A stretch of DNA of 64,000 nt from Halomonas denitrificans (GTDB lineage Bacteria; Pseudomonadota; Gammaproteobacteria; Xanthomonadales; Wenzhouxiangellaceae): NCBI GenBank assembly GCA_019800895.1, contig JAHVKF010000002.1, positions 682,001 to 746,000 on the forward strand. Direction: 5' to 3'. Of this stretch, positions 53,242 to 62,504 are shown one piece after another. Position 1 is the stretch's first letter. Each line of letters begins with the position of its first letter. Made by a program: the position numbers and the translations under genes. The notes under the pieces were generated by a model, which had not been told where the DNA came from, made no database searches, and saw only the letters and a list, made by a program, of their open reading frames with translations.

Positions 53242-53275
53242 CAAAAAAAGAGGCAGGACGAGAGCGTCCTGCCTG
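53242..53275 (-). terminator. intrinsic terminator/attenuator hairpin between pyrF and plsB
   Basis: Read on the minus strand, AGGCAGGACG pairs with CGTCCTGCCT (53251-53274) with a 4-nt loop, and a run of seven T follows (53243-53249). It can end the pyrF transcript. Because a candidate plsB promoter lies upstream of it on the same strand, it would also sit in the plsB leader and could act as an attenuator. Confidence 0.85.
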
Positions 53276-53380
53276 CAAACCGGTCGGAACCGGATTCATC
53301 CCCACGTGATCATGGCGACACGCTTGTTGGATGTTGTTGTCGCTTGCTGTCGGGTCGCGGCGACGACTCGACGCGCAGAA

Positions 53381-53410
53381 ATAATAACCTGAGGCCGCCT
53401 TTGAATGCAA
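53381..53410 (-). promoter_or_regulatory. plsB: candidate plsB promoter upstream of the hairpin
   Basis: On the minus strand, TTGCAT (53405-53410) and TATTAT (53381-53386) are separated by 18 nt. The AT-rich block is conspicuous in this genome. Transcription from here would give a leader of about 200 nt before plsB, including the terminator-like hairpin. Confidence 0.5.
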
Positions 53411-53432
53411 TACCTTGGGAAACAGGGCTAAA

Positions 53433-54152
53433 TTATTGATTATCAGCGCCTATTGCCGCACGAATCTGCGTCTGGATGGCTTCGGCCGCTGCCGCGGGGT
53501 CCTCGGCATCGCGGATCGGACGGCCGACCACGATGTAGTCGGCCCCGTTGGCGAAGGCCTGCGCGACTCCGAGCGTGCGCTTCTGATCGTCGGTGTTGGC
53601 GACCGGACGAATTCCCGGGCAGACCACGACCAGGGCCGGGTCGGTCCCGGCGCGCAGGGCCGGGGCCTCGAGGCCCGACGACACCACGCCGTCGCAGCCC
53701 AGCGCCAGCGCGCGTCGGGCGCGCGAGAGCACGAGGTCGGCAACGTCGCAGTCGAACCCCAGGGCGTCGAGGTCGCCCTGGTCCAGGCTGGTCAGCGCAG
53801 TGACCGCCAGGATGCGGGCCGCGCCCTTGTTCGCGGCGGCCTCGGCCAGCATCGCGTCCTGTCCGTGGACCGTGATGAAATCGACCCCTCGTCGCGCCAG
53901 CTGGGCGACGGCCCGGCCGACGGTGGCCGGAACGTCGAACAGCTTGAGGTCGGCGAACACCCGTTTGCCGGCAGCGTTCAACTCGTCGGCCAGTTCGAAG
54001 TAGGCGCCCGACAGGAACAACTCGAGACCCAGCTTGTAGTGGCTGACGTGGTCGCCGAGCGCTCGAATCAATGCTCGCGCGCGCTCCGCATCGGGGACGT
54101 CCAGGGCGAAGATCAGTCGTTCGTGGTCGTCAATGGCCGGTGTCGTGGACAT
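53433..54152 (-). CDS. pyrF: orotidine 5'-phosphate decarboxylase
   Basis: A 239-aa TIM-barrel enzyme that decarboxylates OMP to UMP in the last step of de novo pyrimidine synthesis. It begins LIFALDVPD (substrate Asp), has KLGLELF, the catalytic D-x-K-x-x-D in FADLKLFDVPATV near residue 70, ITVHGQDAM, and the phosphate loop CPGIRP and VVGRPI near the end. The start overlaps the end of the upstream alpha/beta hydrolase gene by 23 nt, so the two form one transcript. Confidence 0.96.
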   Translation of the reverse strand: MSTTPAIDDHERLIFALDVPDAERARALIRALGDHVSHYKLGLELFLSGAYFELADELNAAGKRVFADLKLFDVPATVGRAVAQLARRGVDFITVHGQDAMLAEAAANKGAARILAVTALTSLDQGDLDALGFDCDVADLVLSRARRALALGCDGVVSSGLEAPALRAGTDPALVVVCPGIRPVANTDDQKRTLGVAQAFANGADYIVVGRPIRDAEDPAAAAEAIQTQIRAAIGADNQ

Positions 54153-55005
54153 GGATGTGATCCTTGATTCGTCGGGAAACGGCGTCGGGTTGCTGCATGT
54201 GGACGTGGTGGCCGCCCTCGATTTCGACCAGGTGCAGATTCCGCACGGCGGCGGCTCTGCGCTCCATCAGGCCGGCGGGCAGCAGGCGCGATCGCGGCGT
54301 CGCGAGCACGCAGAGGGTCGGCGCATCGATCGCGGCCAGCAGGTCCAGCACCTGGGCTTCCGTGTATCGCTGGGTCGAAGGCCAGGTCAGCCGTTGGTCG
54401 TGGCGCCATTGCCAGCCGCCGTCGACCTCGTCGAGCCCGCGCTCGGCCAGGCGCTCGGCGGCCGCGCGCGGAAGATCCGAGTTCCGGACCCGTGCGTCCA
54501 CGGCCGATGCGCGGTCCGGATGGACGCGGCGCGGCCGCTCGCGCGCCGTACGAACCGCCTTGCGCCAGTTCCCGGCCGTTCGATCGCTGGGCGCGGTCAG
54601 CGGTCCCAGGCCTTCGACCACGCTCAGCGATCGCACGCGCTCGGGGCACGCAGCCGCAGTGACCGAGGCCACGGCCCCGCCCAGCGAGTGCCCCAGCAGG
54701 TGGGCGTCGTCCCAGCCCAGCGCGTCGAGTGCGCCGAGGACGTCGAACACGTAGTCGTCGAAGTGATATCGAGCCGCGGGCGGACGCGGCGGCGACGCGC
54801 CGTGGCCCGGGAAATCGATGCAGACCACCTCGATTCCGTCCAGGCCGTCGAGCGCTGCGCGCCACGTCAATGCGTTGTCGAGCCAGCCGTGCAGGGCCAG
54901 CACGCGCGGGGCACCCGACGTCGACGCGGCGGGAACCGCGCGCAGGCCGGCAAGCCGTGCACCGGTCGCCGGCAGGGTCAGTTCAACGGGGGCGACGCGG
55001 GTCAT
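54130..55005 (-). CDS. alpha/beta hydrolase
   Basis: A 291-aa cytoplasmic hydrolase. LALHGWLDNALTW near residue 37 gives the oxyanion region, the nucleophile elbow is LLGHSLGGAVAS near 105, and the C-terminal His is in EIEGGHHVHMQQP near 267. Between them a helical cap rich in Arg and Ala is inserted. The pattern is like the human MEST/serine hydrolase-like group, but the substrate is unknown. Its end overlaps the pyrF start, a coupling with no obvious functional reason. Confidence 0.88.
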   Translation of the reverse strand: MTRVAPVELTLPATGARLAGLRAVPAASTSGAPRVLALHGWLDNALTWRAALDGLDGIEVVCIDFPGHGASPPRPPAARYHFDDYVFDVLGALDALGWDDAHLLGHSLGGAVASVTAAACPERVRSLSVVEGLGPLTAPSDRTAGNWRKAVRTARERPRRVHPDRASAVDARVRNSDLPRAAAERLAERGLDEVDGGWQWRHDQRLTWPSTQRYTEAQVLDLLAAIDAPTLCVLATPRSRLLPAGLMERRAAAVRNLHLVEIEGGHHVHMQQPDAVSRRIKDHIHVHDTGH

Positions 55006-55130
55006 CGGCAGGGACGCGGCAGCATGGACAGGTCGGGCGACAATGCAGTAGTGTAGCGGGTCCGGGGCGGCATCCGAGACGGTATCGGCCCGCCGCGACC
55101 GCGACCGAGAGACGGGGTGGGAGTCCCAGC

Positions 55131-55529
55131 ATGACCAAGCGTGATACGGACGATATCTTCGAGCCTGGCGTGACCGACGAGCAGCGCGAGGCGGCCGAGA
55201 AGATGCTAGGCGGACTGAGTTTCGGCACCTTCGTCGAGCAGCGCTCGCTGGAAGGCGAGTTCCGGTCCGGTCTGCTGATTCCGCTGGACGGCTCGGAGCC
55301 CATCGAAGTCGCCGTCTCGCCGGAGATCGACGAAGACATCAAGGAGCGGGTGGTCCTGTGCAGACAGGCGCTCCGCGCCATGCCGAAGGTCCAGCTCGTC
55401 GTCCAGCGGGCGGGCCGGAAGCTCAAGATCGTCGGTCGCCTGTCGAACAGCGTCCCGGGTCGGCGCGCGGAGGATCGCAAGCACAATCCGCCGATCCAGG
55501 TCGCGCGCTTCTACGAACGCGGCGTCTGA
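55131..55529 (+). CDS. conserved-looking protein of unknown function
   Basis: A 132-aa soluble protein without signal peptide or membrane segment. It opens with an acidic segment (DTDDIFEPGVTDEQREAAEK). A strand-rich part follows (FVEQRSLEGEFRSGLLIPLDG, EPIEVAVSP), then a helix and strand pair (VQLVVQRAGRKLKIVGRL), and it ends in a basic tail. I do not recognise the family. It starts 126 nt from the divergent hydrolase gene and is convergent with uvrD. Codon use is like the genome, so it is probably a real gene. Confidence 0.65.
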   Translation: MTKRDTDDIFEPGVTDEQREAAEKMLGGLSFGTFVEQRSLEGEFRSGLLIPLDGSEPIEVAVSPEIDEDIKERVVLCRQALRAMPKVQLVVQRAGRKLKIVGRLSNSVPGRRAEDRKHNPPIQVARFYERGV

Positions 55530-55542
55530 GAGTCGCTTCGGC

Positions 55543-57699
55543 TCAGGCGATGCGCTCCAGCCCCGCGTAGCCTGCGACGAGCCATTTCGGGCCGGCCTCG
55601 TCGAAGTTGATCTGGATCCGGGCGTTCTCGCCCTGGCCTTCCACGGAGAGCACGGTCCCGGCGCCGAACTTGGCGTGCTGGACGCGGCTGCCCAGCCCGG
55701 GCAGATTGCCGCCGCCGTCCCGCGGTGCGCGCGCCTGGCTGACCTGCATGCGCGGCCGCACGTCCTCGACCAGATCGGGCGGCAGCTCGTTGAGGAAACG
55801 CGACGGTCGGCCGAACATCGTCTGCCCGTGCAGGCGCCGCGACTCGGCGTGGGTCAGGTACAGCAGTTCCATCGCCCGGGTCATGCCGACGTAGGCCAGC
55901 CGTCGTTCCTCGGACAGGCGCCCGGGCTCCTCGGCCGACTTCTGGTGCGGGAACAGGCCCTCCTCCATTCCGGCCATGAACACCATCGGAAACTCCAGGC
56001 CCTTGGCCGAGTGCAGGGTCATCAGCTGGACGCAGTCCTGCCACTTCTCGGCCTGGTGCTCGCCGGCTTCGAGTGCGGCCTGGGTCAGGAAGGAGGCGGT
56101 CGGACTCAGGCCGGCCTGCTCGTCCTCCATCGATTGCTCGAAGTTCTCGGCCGCCCGGATCAGTTCGTCGAGGTTCTCCTGCCGCGCTTCGGCCCGGTCG
56201 GCGGGCTCCCGCGCCAGGTAGTGCTGGATCAACTCGGTGCGCTTGAGGATCCGGTGCATGATGCCGCCGAGATCGGTCTGTTCAGCGTCCCGGGTCAGCG
56301 CGCGGATCAGCTCGACGAAGGCGCCCAGTGCGTTGCGCGCCCGGCCGCCGAGGGCGCCGGCGCCGAGCTGCCGCTCGACCGTGTCCCATAGCGAGCGGCC
56401 CTCGGCGCGCGCGGCATCGCGCAGGCCGGCCACCGTGCGTTCGCCGATGCCGCGGGCCGGTACGTTGACCACCCGCTCGAACGCGGCGTCATCGTCCGGG
56501 TTGTGGACCATTCGCAGGTAGCCGAGCGCATCCTTGATCTCGGCGCGCTCGAAGAAGCGCAGCCCACCGTAGACGCGGTAGGGAATGTCGGCGCGAAGCA
56601 GCGCCTGCTCGAAGATCCGCGACTGCGCATTGGAGCGGTACAGCACGGCGATTTCGGAGGCCCTGCGACCGGATTCCAGCCAGTCCTGGACGCGGCCGAC
56701 GATGAACTCGGCCTCTTCGTCTTCGTTGTAGGCGGAGAACACCCGGATCGGCTCGCCCTGCTCTCCGTCGGTCCACAGGTTCTTGCCCATCCGGTCGTCG
56801 TTGTGGTCGATGACCCGGTTGGCCGCCTCCAGGATGGTTCTGGTCGAGCGATAATTCTGCTCCAGCCGCACGACCTCGGGCTCGAAATCGCGCGCGAAGT
56901 GCTGCACGTTCTCGACCCGGGCGCCGCGCCAGCCGTAGATCGACTGATCGTCGTCCCCGACCACGAACAGGCGGGAGTCCGAGCCGCCGGCCAACAGCCG
57001 TACGAGCGCGTACTGCAGCGTGTTGGTGTCCTGGAACTCGTCGATCATCACGTGGCCGAAGCGACCCTGGTAGTAGGTCAGGCGGGCCGGGTTGTCGCGC
57101 AGCAGTTCGACGGTGCGCAGCATCAGCTCGGCGAAGTCGACCAGGCCGGAGCGCTCGCAGGCGGCCTGGTAGGTCCGGTAGACCTCGACCATCTGTGCGG
57201 TCAGCGGGTTGCCGCCCGGATCGATGTGGTCCGGACGGACGCCGTCGTCCTTGCGCGCGTTGATGAACCCCTGGACCACGCGAGGCGGGTACTCCCCCTC
57301 GTCGAGCTGCATTTCCCGGATCGTGCGCCGGACCAGGCGGTACTGATCGTCGGAATCGAGGATCTGGAAGGTCGGATTGAGGCCTGCCTCCGCCGCATGC
57401 ATCCGGAGGATCCGGTGGCAGATGCCGTGAAACGTGCCGATCCACAGGCCCGAGGCCGGGATGTTCAGCAGCTCTTCGACCCGGCCGCGCATCTCGCTGG
57501 CCGCCTTGTTGGTGAACGTCACGGCGAGGATCGACATCGGCGAGGCGTGCTCGACCTGGATCACCCAGGCGATCCGGTGAACCAGGACCCGCGTCTTGCC
57601 CGATCCGGCCCCGGCAAGGACCAGGCAATGCGGCGCCCCGACCGTCACCGCCTGGCGCTGCGCATCGTTCAACTGATCGAGAATGTGGGAAACGTCCAT
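55543..57699 (-). CDS. uvrD: DNA helicase II
   Basis: A 718-aa superfamily 1 3'-5' helicase for nucleotide excision and mismatch repair. It begins MDVSHILDQLNDAQRQAV, as in E. coli UvrD, which fixes the start at ATG 57699. Motifs in order are Walker A AGAGSGKT near 30, VTFTNKAA, GTFHGICHRIL, DEFQDTN near 220, GDDDQSIYGWRGA, the YRST motif, LMTLHSAKGLEFP near 560 and the ERRLAYVGMTRA block. The C-terminal domain includes GLGSRVQHAKFGAGTVL, the conserved UvrD/PcrA tail. An inverted-repeat element lies upstream. Confidence 0.97.
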   Translation of the reverse strand: MDVSHILDQLNDAQRQAVTVGAPHCLVLAGAGSGKTRVLVHRIAWVIQVEHASPMSILAVTFTNKAASEMRGRVEELLNIPASGLWIGTFHGICHRILRMHAAEAGLNPTFQILDSDDQYRLVRRTIREMQLDEGEYPPRVVQGFINARKDDGVRPDHIDPGGNPLTAQMVEVYRTYQAACERSGLVDFAELMLRTVELLRDNPARLTYYQGRFGHVMIDEFQDTNTLQYALVRLLAGGSDSRLFVVGDDDQSIYGWRGARVENVQHFARDFEPEVVRLEQNYRSTRTILEAANRVIDHNDDRMGKNLWTDGEQGEPIRVFSAYNEDEEAEFIVGRVQDWLESGRRASEIAVLYRSNAQSRIFEQALLRADIPYRVYGGLRFFERAEIKDALGYLRMVHNPDDDAAFERVVNVPARGIGERTVAGLRDAARAEGRSLWDTVERQLGAGALGGRARNALGAFVELIRALTRDAEQTDLGGIMHRILKRTELIQHYLAREPADRAEARQENLDELIRAAENFEQSMEDEQAGLSPTASFLTQAALEAGEHQAEKWQDCVQLMTLHSAKGLEFPMVFMAGMEEGLFPHQKSAEEPGRLSEERRLAYVGMTRAMELLYLTHAESRRLHGQTMFGRPSRFLNELPPDLVEDVRPRMQVSQARAPRDGGGNLPGLGSRVQHAKFGAGTVLSVEGQGENARIQINFDEAGPKWLVAGYAGLERIA

Positions 57700-57750
57700 C
57701 GGGGTCTGCAATTCGGGATCGGGGGAGAAAACCGCGGAAGAATCGGGGAA

Positions 57751-58058
57751 ACCGAAGATGAACGCAGATTAACGCAGATCAAACAGCGGCACCTGCATTC
57801 GAGGGTTTTCACCGGCGACCTTACGCGGCGATCGTGGTCGGACGTCGATCCCTGAAGAAAAAAGCGCGTGAGAACTCCGGGATCCAGCGCCGCCCCACTG
57901 CTCTGAATGCCAACCTTGAGCGGCTTCCCGGCCTCCGCATTGCGCGTTCGATCGAATGGTCGGACCGGGCACGCCATCGATCGGCGTTGGCGCATCGGGG
58001 GATGGCAAGCAGCTTCGCCTGTCTTTATCTGCGTCTATCTGCGTTCATCTGCGGTCAA
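57751..58058. repeat. inverted-repeat element without a gene, between uvrD and purD
   Basis: The left arm (57751-57785) carries tandem GATGAACGCA/GATTAACGCA units. The right arm (58020-58058), read on the minus strand, gives TGACCGCAGATGAACGCAGA followed by TAGACGCAGATAAAG. Both face inward and enclose about 235 nt with no recognisable gene. The right arm runs into purD: the purD TGA stop is the TGA of its first unit. It is the ACGCAGATG type of the same family as the elements at 8.7, 42.1 and 49.6 kb. Confidence 0.8.
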
Positions 58059-59344
58059 TGCTCGGTTTCTTCGTGCTTCAGCGCGCGGTGGCCGATGTCG
58101 GTGCGCCAGTAGGCGTTGGCGAAGCCGATCCGGGGCAGCCAGCGGTAGACCTCGGCCTGGGCCTGGGCGATCGAGTCGCCGATCGCGGTGACGCAGAGCA
58201 CGCGGCCGCCGGCCGTCGTCGGCCGGCCGTCCTCGAGCCGGGTGCCGGCGTGGAAGACCTTCAGTTCGTTCGGGAAGTCGCTGTCGAGGCCGGTGATCGG
58301 GTCGCCCTTCCGGTAGTCCGACGGGTAGCCCCCGGCCGCCATCACCACTCCGACCGTCGGGCGCGGATCCCATTCGAGTTCGACCTTCCCGAGCGAGCCG
58401 TCCAGTGCGGCGAGAAGAGTTTCGGCGAGGTCGGACTTCAGCCGCATCATCACCGGCTGGGTTTCCGGGTCGCCCATGCGGACATTGAATTCGAGCACCT
58501 TGGCGCCGGAGCGGGTGACCATCAAGCCTGCGTAGAGGAAGCCGGTGAACGGGTGGCCGTCGGCGACCATGCCTTCGGCGGTCGGCCGGATGATCGTATC
58601 CATGACCTGGTGCTCGAGCGCCTCGGTGATCACCGGGGCCGGCGAACAGGCGCCCATGCCGCCCGTGTTCGGTCCCAGATCGCCGTCGTCGCGCTGCTTG
58701 TGGTCCTGGCTGGTCGCCAGGGGCACGATCTCGGTGCCGTCGACCAGCGCGATGAAACTGGCTTCTTCGCCGAGCAGGAATTCCTCGATCACCACGCGCC
58801 GCCCGGCGTCGCCGAACGCATCGCCGGAGAGCATGTCCTCGAGCGTGGCCTCGACCGTGTCGAGGTCCTCGGCGATGACCACGCCCTTTCCGGCGGCCAG
58901 GCCGTCGGCCTTGAGCACCAGCGGAAGCACATGGCCGCGAGCGAAGTCCATGCCGGCCTCGACGGTTTCGACGACGATCCAGTCGGCGGTCGGAATCCGG
59001 TGTCGCGACAGGAACTCCTTGGCGAAGGCCTTGGACGATTCGAGCTGCGCTGCAGCGGCGCTCGGGCCGAAGCACTTCAGGCCCTCACCCCGGAAGCGAT
59101 CGACCACGCCGGCGGCCAGCGGCGCCTCCGGGCCGACCACGGTCAGGCCGACGTCGCGCGACCGGGCCAGTGCCACCAGGCCGTCGAGATCGTCGACCGC
59201 GACGTCGACGTTCTCGACACCGCGTTCGATCGCCGTACCCCCGTTCCCGGGTGCGACCAGGACCGTCTCGACGCGCTCGGACTGCGCCAGCTTCCACGCC
59301 AGCGCGTGTTCGCGCCCGCCGGATCCGATGACCAGGACGTTCAT
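58055..59344 (-). CDS. purD: phosphoribosylamine-glycine ligase
   Basis: A 429-aa ATP-grasp enzyme for the second step of purine synthesis. It starts MNVLVIGSGGREHALAWKL, then has APGNGGTA, VVGPEAPLAAG, the ATP-grasp core VLKADGLAAGKGVV near residue 145, the NTGGMGA block and LEFNVRMGDPETQ near 285. The last residues (KHEETEH) are followed by a TGA that forms part of an intergenic repeat arm, so the C-terminal end may have been set by that insertion. Length is normal for the family. Confidence 0.96.
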   Translation of the reverse strand: MNVLVIGSGGREHALAWKLAQSERVETVLVAPGNGGTAIERGVENVDVAVDDLDGLVALARSRDVGLTVVGPEAPLAAGVVDRFRGEGLKCFGPSAAAAQLESSKAFAKEFLSRHRIPTADWIVVETVEAGMDFARGHVLPLVLKADGLAAGKGVVIAEDLDTVEATLEDMLSGDAFGDAGRRVVIEEFLLGEEASFIALVDGTEIVPLATSQDHKQRDDGDLGPNTGGMGACSPAPVITEALEHQVMDTIIRPTAEGMVADGHPFTGFLYAGLMVTRSGAKVLEFNVRMGDPETQPVMMRLKSDLAETLLAALDGSLGKVELEWDPRPTVGVVMAAGGYPSDYRKGDPITGLDSDFPNELKVFHAGTRLEDGRPTTAGGRVLCVTAIGDSIAQAQAEVYRWLPRIGFANAYWRTDIGHRALKHEETEH

Positions 59345-59407
59345 GGGTTGGTTCTCGCGGGGTGGCTCCAGGGGCGATTCTAACGGTTCGGAACGACCGG
59401 ACCGGGG

Positions 59408-59556
59408 GGAGGGTCAGGAACCGGGGAAAGGGGCTAGTGAAAAACGGCCAGTGAAAACGGCCAGGAGAGAGGGGTGGTGCTTGGGATCGACGTCGTTCAC
59501 CCGCCGCTGGTCCCTGCCCCTGGTCCCCAGCCCCTGGCCCCTCCCCCTAGTCGCTA
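59408..59556. repeat. CTAGT/CCCCTGG-type short repeat region next to tyrS
   Basis: The 209-nt gap between purD and tyrS contains purine-rich GGGGCTAGTG-like sequence on the left. On the right are tandem CCCTGGTCCC and CCCTAGTCGCTAGTCCCT units whose reverse complement again reads GGGACTAG inward. The tyrS TAG stop is the TAG of one such unit. The layout resembles the other inverted elements with a different unit sequence. No gene is seen. Confidence 0.55.
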
Positions 59557-60789
59557 GTCCCTCGCCCCGATCCGGACCTGCGCGAACTTGCGCTTGCCGA
59601 CCTGCAGCAGGCCGGTGAATCCCTCGGGCAGCATCAGGCCGCGATCGGACACCTTTTCTCCGTCGATCCTGACCGCCCCCTGCTGGATCATGCGGAACGC
59701 CTCGGAGTTCGAGCCGGTCAGGCCGGCTGCGGTCAACGCCGCGGCGATGCCGAGCTCGCCATCGTCGCCGGCGGCCAGTTCGGTTTCGGGCAGGTCGTCG
59801 GGCAGCTGGCTGTCGCGGAAGCGGGCCAGGAATGCATCGCGGGCGGCTTCGCCGGTACCGGCCCCGTGGAACCGGTCGACGATCTCGATCGCCAGCTCGA
59901 ATTTCACGTCGCGCGGATTCCGGCCCTCGTCGATTCCGGTCTTCAGCGCATCGATCTCGCCGGTCGGTCGGAAGCTGAGCAGCTCGAAGTACCGCCACAT
60001 GAGGTCGTCGGAGATGCTCATGAGCTTGCCGAACATCTCGTCGGCCGGGTCGTTGATGCCGATGTAGTTGTCCAGCGACTTCGACATCTTCTGGACCCCA
60101 TCGGTGCCTTCCAGCAGGGGCCAGGTGATGATGATCTGCGGCTTCTGGCCCGCCTGGGACTGCAGCTGCCGACCGACCAGGAGATTGAACTTCTGGTCCG
60201 TGCCGCCCATTTCGATGTCGGCTTCGAGAGCGACCGAATCGTGGCCCTGGACCAGCGGGTACAGGAACTCGTGGATCGCGATCGGCTGACCGCCCCGGTA
60301 GCGCTTTTCGAAATCGTCCCGCTCGAGCATCCGGGCCACGGTGTGCCGGGCCGCCAGGCGGATCATGTCGGCCGAGGACATCTCGCCGAACCACTCGGAG
60401 TTGAACCGCAGCTCGGTCCTGTCGCGGTCGAGCACCTTGAACACCTGATCCGCATAGGTGCGGGCATTGGCCCGGATCTGGTCTTCGGTCAGCGGCTTGC
60501 GGGTGACGTTCTTTCCCGTGGGATCGCCGATCATGCCGGTGAAGTCGCCGATCAGGAAGATCACGACGTGCCCGGCGTCCTGGAACCGGCGCATCGCGTT
60601 GAGAATCACCGTGTGGCCCAGGTGGAGGTCCGGCGCCGTAGGGTCGAAACCGACCTTGACGCGCAAGGGGCGACCGGTGCCCAGCCGCTCGGCCAGTTCT
60701 TCCGGGTGGATGATCTCCGCGGCGCCGCGGGTCAGTTCGGCCATCAGTTCGGCAGTCGATTCGTCGACCGGGTCGGAAGTCTCGGACAT
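59554..60789 (-). CDS. tyrS: tyrosine-tRNA ligase
   Basis: A 411-aa class I aminoacyl-tRNA synthetase. The nucleotide motif is DLHLGHTV near residue 50, [15 protein letters not shown] follows, then [13 protein letters not shown], and KMSKS near 234. The C-terminal S4-like RNA-binding domain has [19 protein letters not shown]. Sequence blocks fit the TyrS form common in gammaproteobacteria. ATG 60789 (MSETSDP) is used; an upstream extension lacks similarity. It is divergent from the M23 peptidase gene, whose promoter lies in the gap. Confidence 0.96.
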   Translation of the reverse strand: MSETSDPVDESTAELMAELTRGAAEIIHPEELAERLGTGRPLRVKVGFDPTAPDLHLGHTVILNAMRRFQDAGHVVIFLIGDFTGMIGDPTGKNVTRKPLTEDQIRANARTYADQVFKVLDRDRTELRFNSEWFGEMSSADMIRLAARHTVARMLERDDFEKRYRGGQPIAIHEFLYPLVQGHDSVALEADIEMGGTDQKFNLLVGRQLQSQAGQKPQIIITWPLLEGTDGVQKMSKSLDNYIGINDPADEMFGKLMSISDDLMWRYFELLSFRPTGEIDALKTGIDEGRNPRDVKFELAIEIVDRFHGAGTGEAARDAFLARFRDSQLPDDLPETELAAGDDGELGIAAALTAAGLTGSNSEAFRMIQQGAVRIDGEKVSDRGLMLPEGFTGLLQVGKRKFAQVRIGARD

Positions 60790-60869
60790 GGCAGGGTGGC
60801 CCTTCTCGGGCGCGCATCGGCAGGCTGGACCACAGTGTAGCGACCCCTCCCGCCTTCCGGGCGATCCGA

Positions 60870-60898
60870 TTGACGGAATCACGGGCGGCCGGTACTGT
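60870..60898 (+). promoter_or_regulatory. promoter of the M23 peptidase-anmK operon
   Basis: TTGACG (60870-60875) and TACTGT (60893-60898) have the ideal 17-nt spacing. Transcription should begin near 60905, 22 nt before the ATG at 60927, which rules out an earlier start in the same frame. Confidence 0.7.
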
Positions 60899-60926
60899 AT
60901 CCAAGGTTTACCTTCTGCCCACCTGC

Positions 60927-62504
60927 ATGCCCCGAAACGCTCCCATGGCTTCCCGCAAGACCCCGCCGCGTGCCCGCGGCGAACGTCGCTCCAACGGAGG
61001 TCGAAGGGTGGCCGCGCTACGCGCCGACGTCGTACAGCGGCTCCGCGCCACCGCCGGGCCGCTGCTGGCGCGGCCGCGCGTGCGGCTCGGCCTGTTCGCC
61101 GGTCTGGCCGTGACGCTGCTCGTCGTATTGGGTGTGCAAGGGAGCGGCATCGACGCTCCGCCCGAGATCGATCGCCCGGCGCTTGTTCTCGACGAGGTGG
61201 TGCGTGTCGAGCCCGAGGGGTCGGCCGCGGTCGAGGCTGGGGGCGCGCAGGACACTCCCGTGGATGGGCGCGACGCGCTGCCGCTCGAGGTGGTTCCGGC
61301 CGATCAGGCGCCGGCCTGGGACTACGTCCAGGTGGCCTCCGGCGATACGCTGGACCTCATTTTCCGTCGCATGGGGCTGCCGCCGGCCCTGCTCCACCGG
61401 ATCGTGACGCTGGACGAGCACGGCGCCGGGCTGGCCGACCTGCGTCCCGGCGACGAGCTGGCCTTCGATATCGACGAGGACGGCGCGTTTCGCGCGCTGC
61501 GCGCCGAGAAGGACGACGAGACCTGGCTGTACTTCGAGCTCGAAAAGGTCGATGCCCACGTGGCCGAGGCCGACCCCGCCGGCAGCGACCTGGTGCTCGT
61601 CAGCCGGCTCGAACCGCGCGACCTCGACGTCCGGACCGTCGAGATCGAAGCCGAGATCACCTCTTCGCTGTTCGCCGCCGGCAAGAACGCCGGCCTGTCG
61701 GACAACATGATCCTGCGCCTGGCCAACATCTTCGGCTGGGATATCGACTTCGCGCTGGACATTCGCAGAGGTGATCGCTTCGCGCTGGTGTTCGAGGAAA
61801 TCTACCGGGACGGGCAGTTCCTGCGCCAGGGCGCGATCCTGGCGGCCCGCTTCGTCAATCGCGGCGAGACCTTCCAGGCGATCCGCTTCGACGCCGGAGA
61901 CGGCCCGGACTACTACTCGCCCGACGGTCGCCCGATGCGCAAGGCCTTCCTGCGCGCGCCGATCAACTTCACCCGGGTCTCGTCGAACTACAACCCGCGC
62001 CGCCTGCATCCGGTGACCCGACGGATCCGCCCGCACAACGGCACCGATTACGCCGCACCCACCGGCACGCCGATCTGGGCCGCCGGCGACGGCACCGTGA
62101 TCGAGGCCGGCTACTCGCGACCCAACGGCAACTACATCTTCATCCAGCACGGCAACCACATCGTGACCCGTTACCTGCACCTGTCGCGCAAGCGGGTCAA
62201 CCGGGGCGACCGGGTCCGCCAGGGCCAGGTCATCGGCAACGTCGGGTCGACCGGCCTGGCGACCGGCCCGCACCTGCACTACGAGTTCCTGGTCAACGGC
62301 CGACACCGCGATCCGCGCCGGGTCGACCTGCCCGAGGCCACGCCCCTGTCCGAGGAGTTGCTGCCGAGCTTCCGCGCGCACGCCGCACCCTATCTGGCGC
62401 AGCTCGATCGGCTCGTTCCCGACGCGGGCGTGATGCTCGCCTCGGCCGGAGACGGCGGCTGCGCCGAGCGCGATGCGGGGTGCCGGTCCGGCAACGCGCC
62501 GTGA
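60927..62504 (+). CDS. M23 family murein endopeptidase with OapA/LysM-like domain (MepM type)
   Basis: A 525-aa cell-wall hydrolase. A basic cytoplasmic N-terminus is followed by one membrane segment ([17 protein letters not shown]). A LysM/OapA-like domain begins at [19 protein letters not shown], a Csd3-type second domain follows, and the M23 peptidase is at the end. The zinc ligands are intact: HNGTDYAAP near residue 370 and HLHYEF near 450. It should cut peptidoglycan cross-links in the periplasm during growth. It overlaps anmK by 4 nt (GTGA), matching the link between wall turnover and recycling. The C-terminal tail has four Cys residues. Confidence 0.92.
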   Translation: MPRNAPMASRKTPPRARGERRSNGGRRVAALRADVVQRLRATAGPLLARPRVRLGLFAGLAVTLLVVLGVQGSGIDAPPEIDRPALVLDEVVRVEPEGSAAVEAGGAQDTPVDGRDALPLEVVPADQAPAWDYVQVASGDTLDLIFRRMGLPPALLHRIVTLDEHGAGLADLRPGDELAFDIDEDGAFRALRAEKDDETWLYFELEKVDAHVAEADPAGSDLVLVSRLEPRDLDVRTVEIEAEITSSLFAAGKNAGLSDNMILRLANIFGWDIDFALDIRRGDRFALVFEEIYRDGQFLRQGAILAARFVNRGETFQAIRFDAGDGPDYYSPDGRPMRKAFLRAPINFTRVSSNYNPRRLHPVTRRIRPHNGTDYAAPTGTPIWAAGDGTVIEAGYSRPNGNYIFIQHGNHIVTRYLHLSRKRVNRGDRVRQGQVIGNVGSTGLATGPHLHYEFLVNGRHRDPRRVDLPEATPLSEELLPSFRAHAAPYLAQLDRLVPDAGVMLASAGDGGCAERDAGCRSGNAP

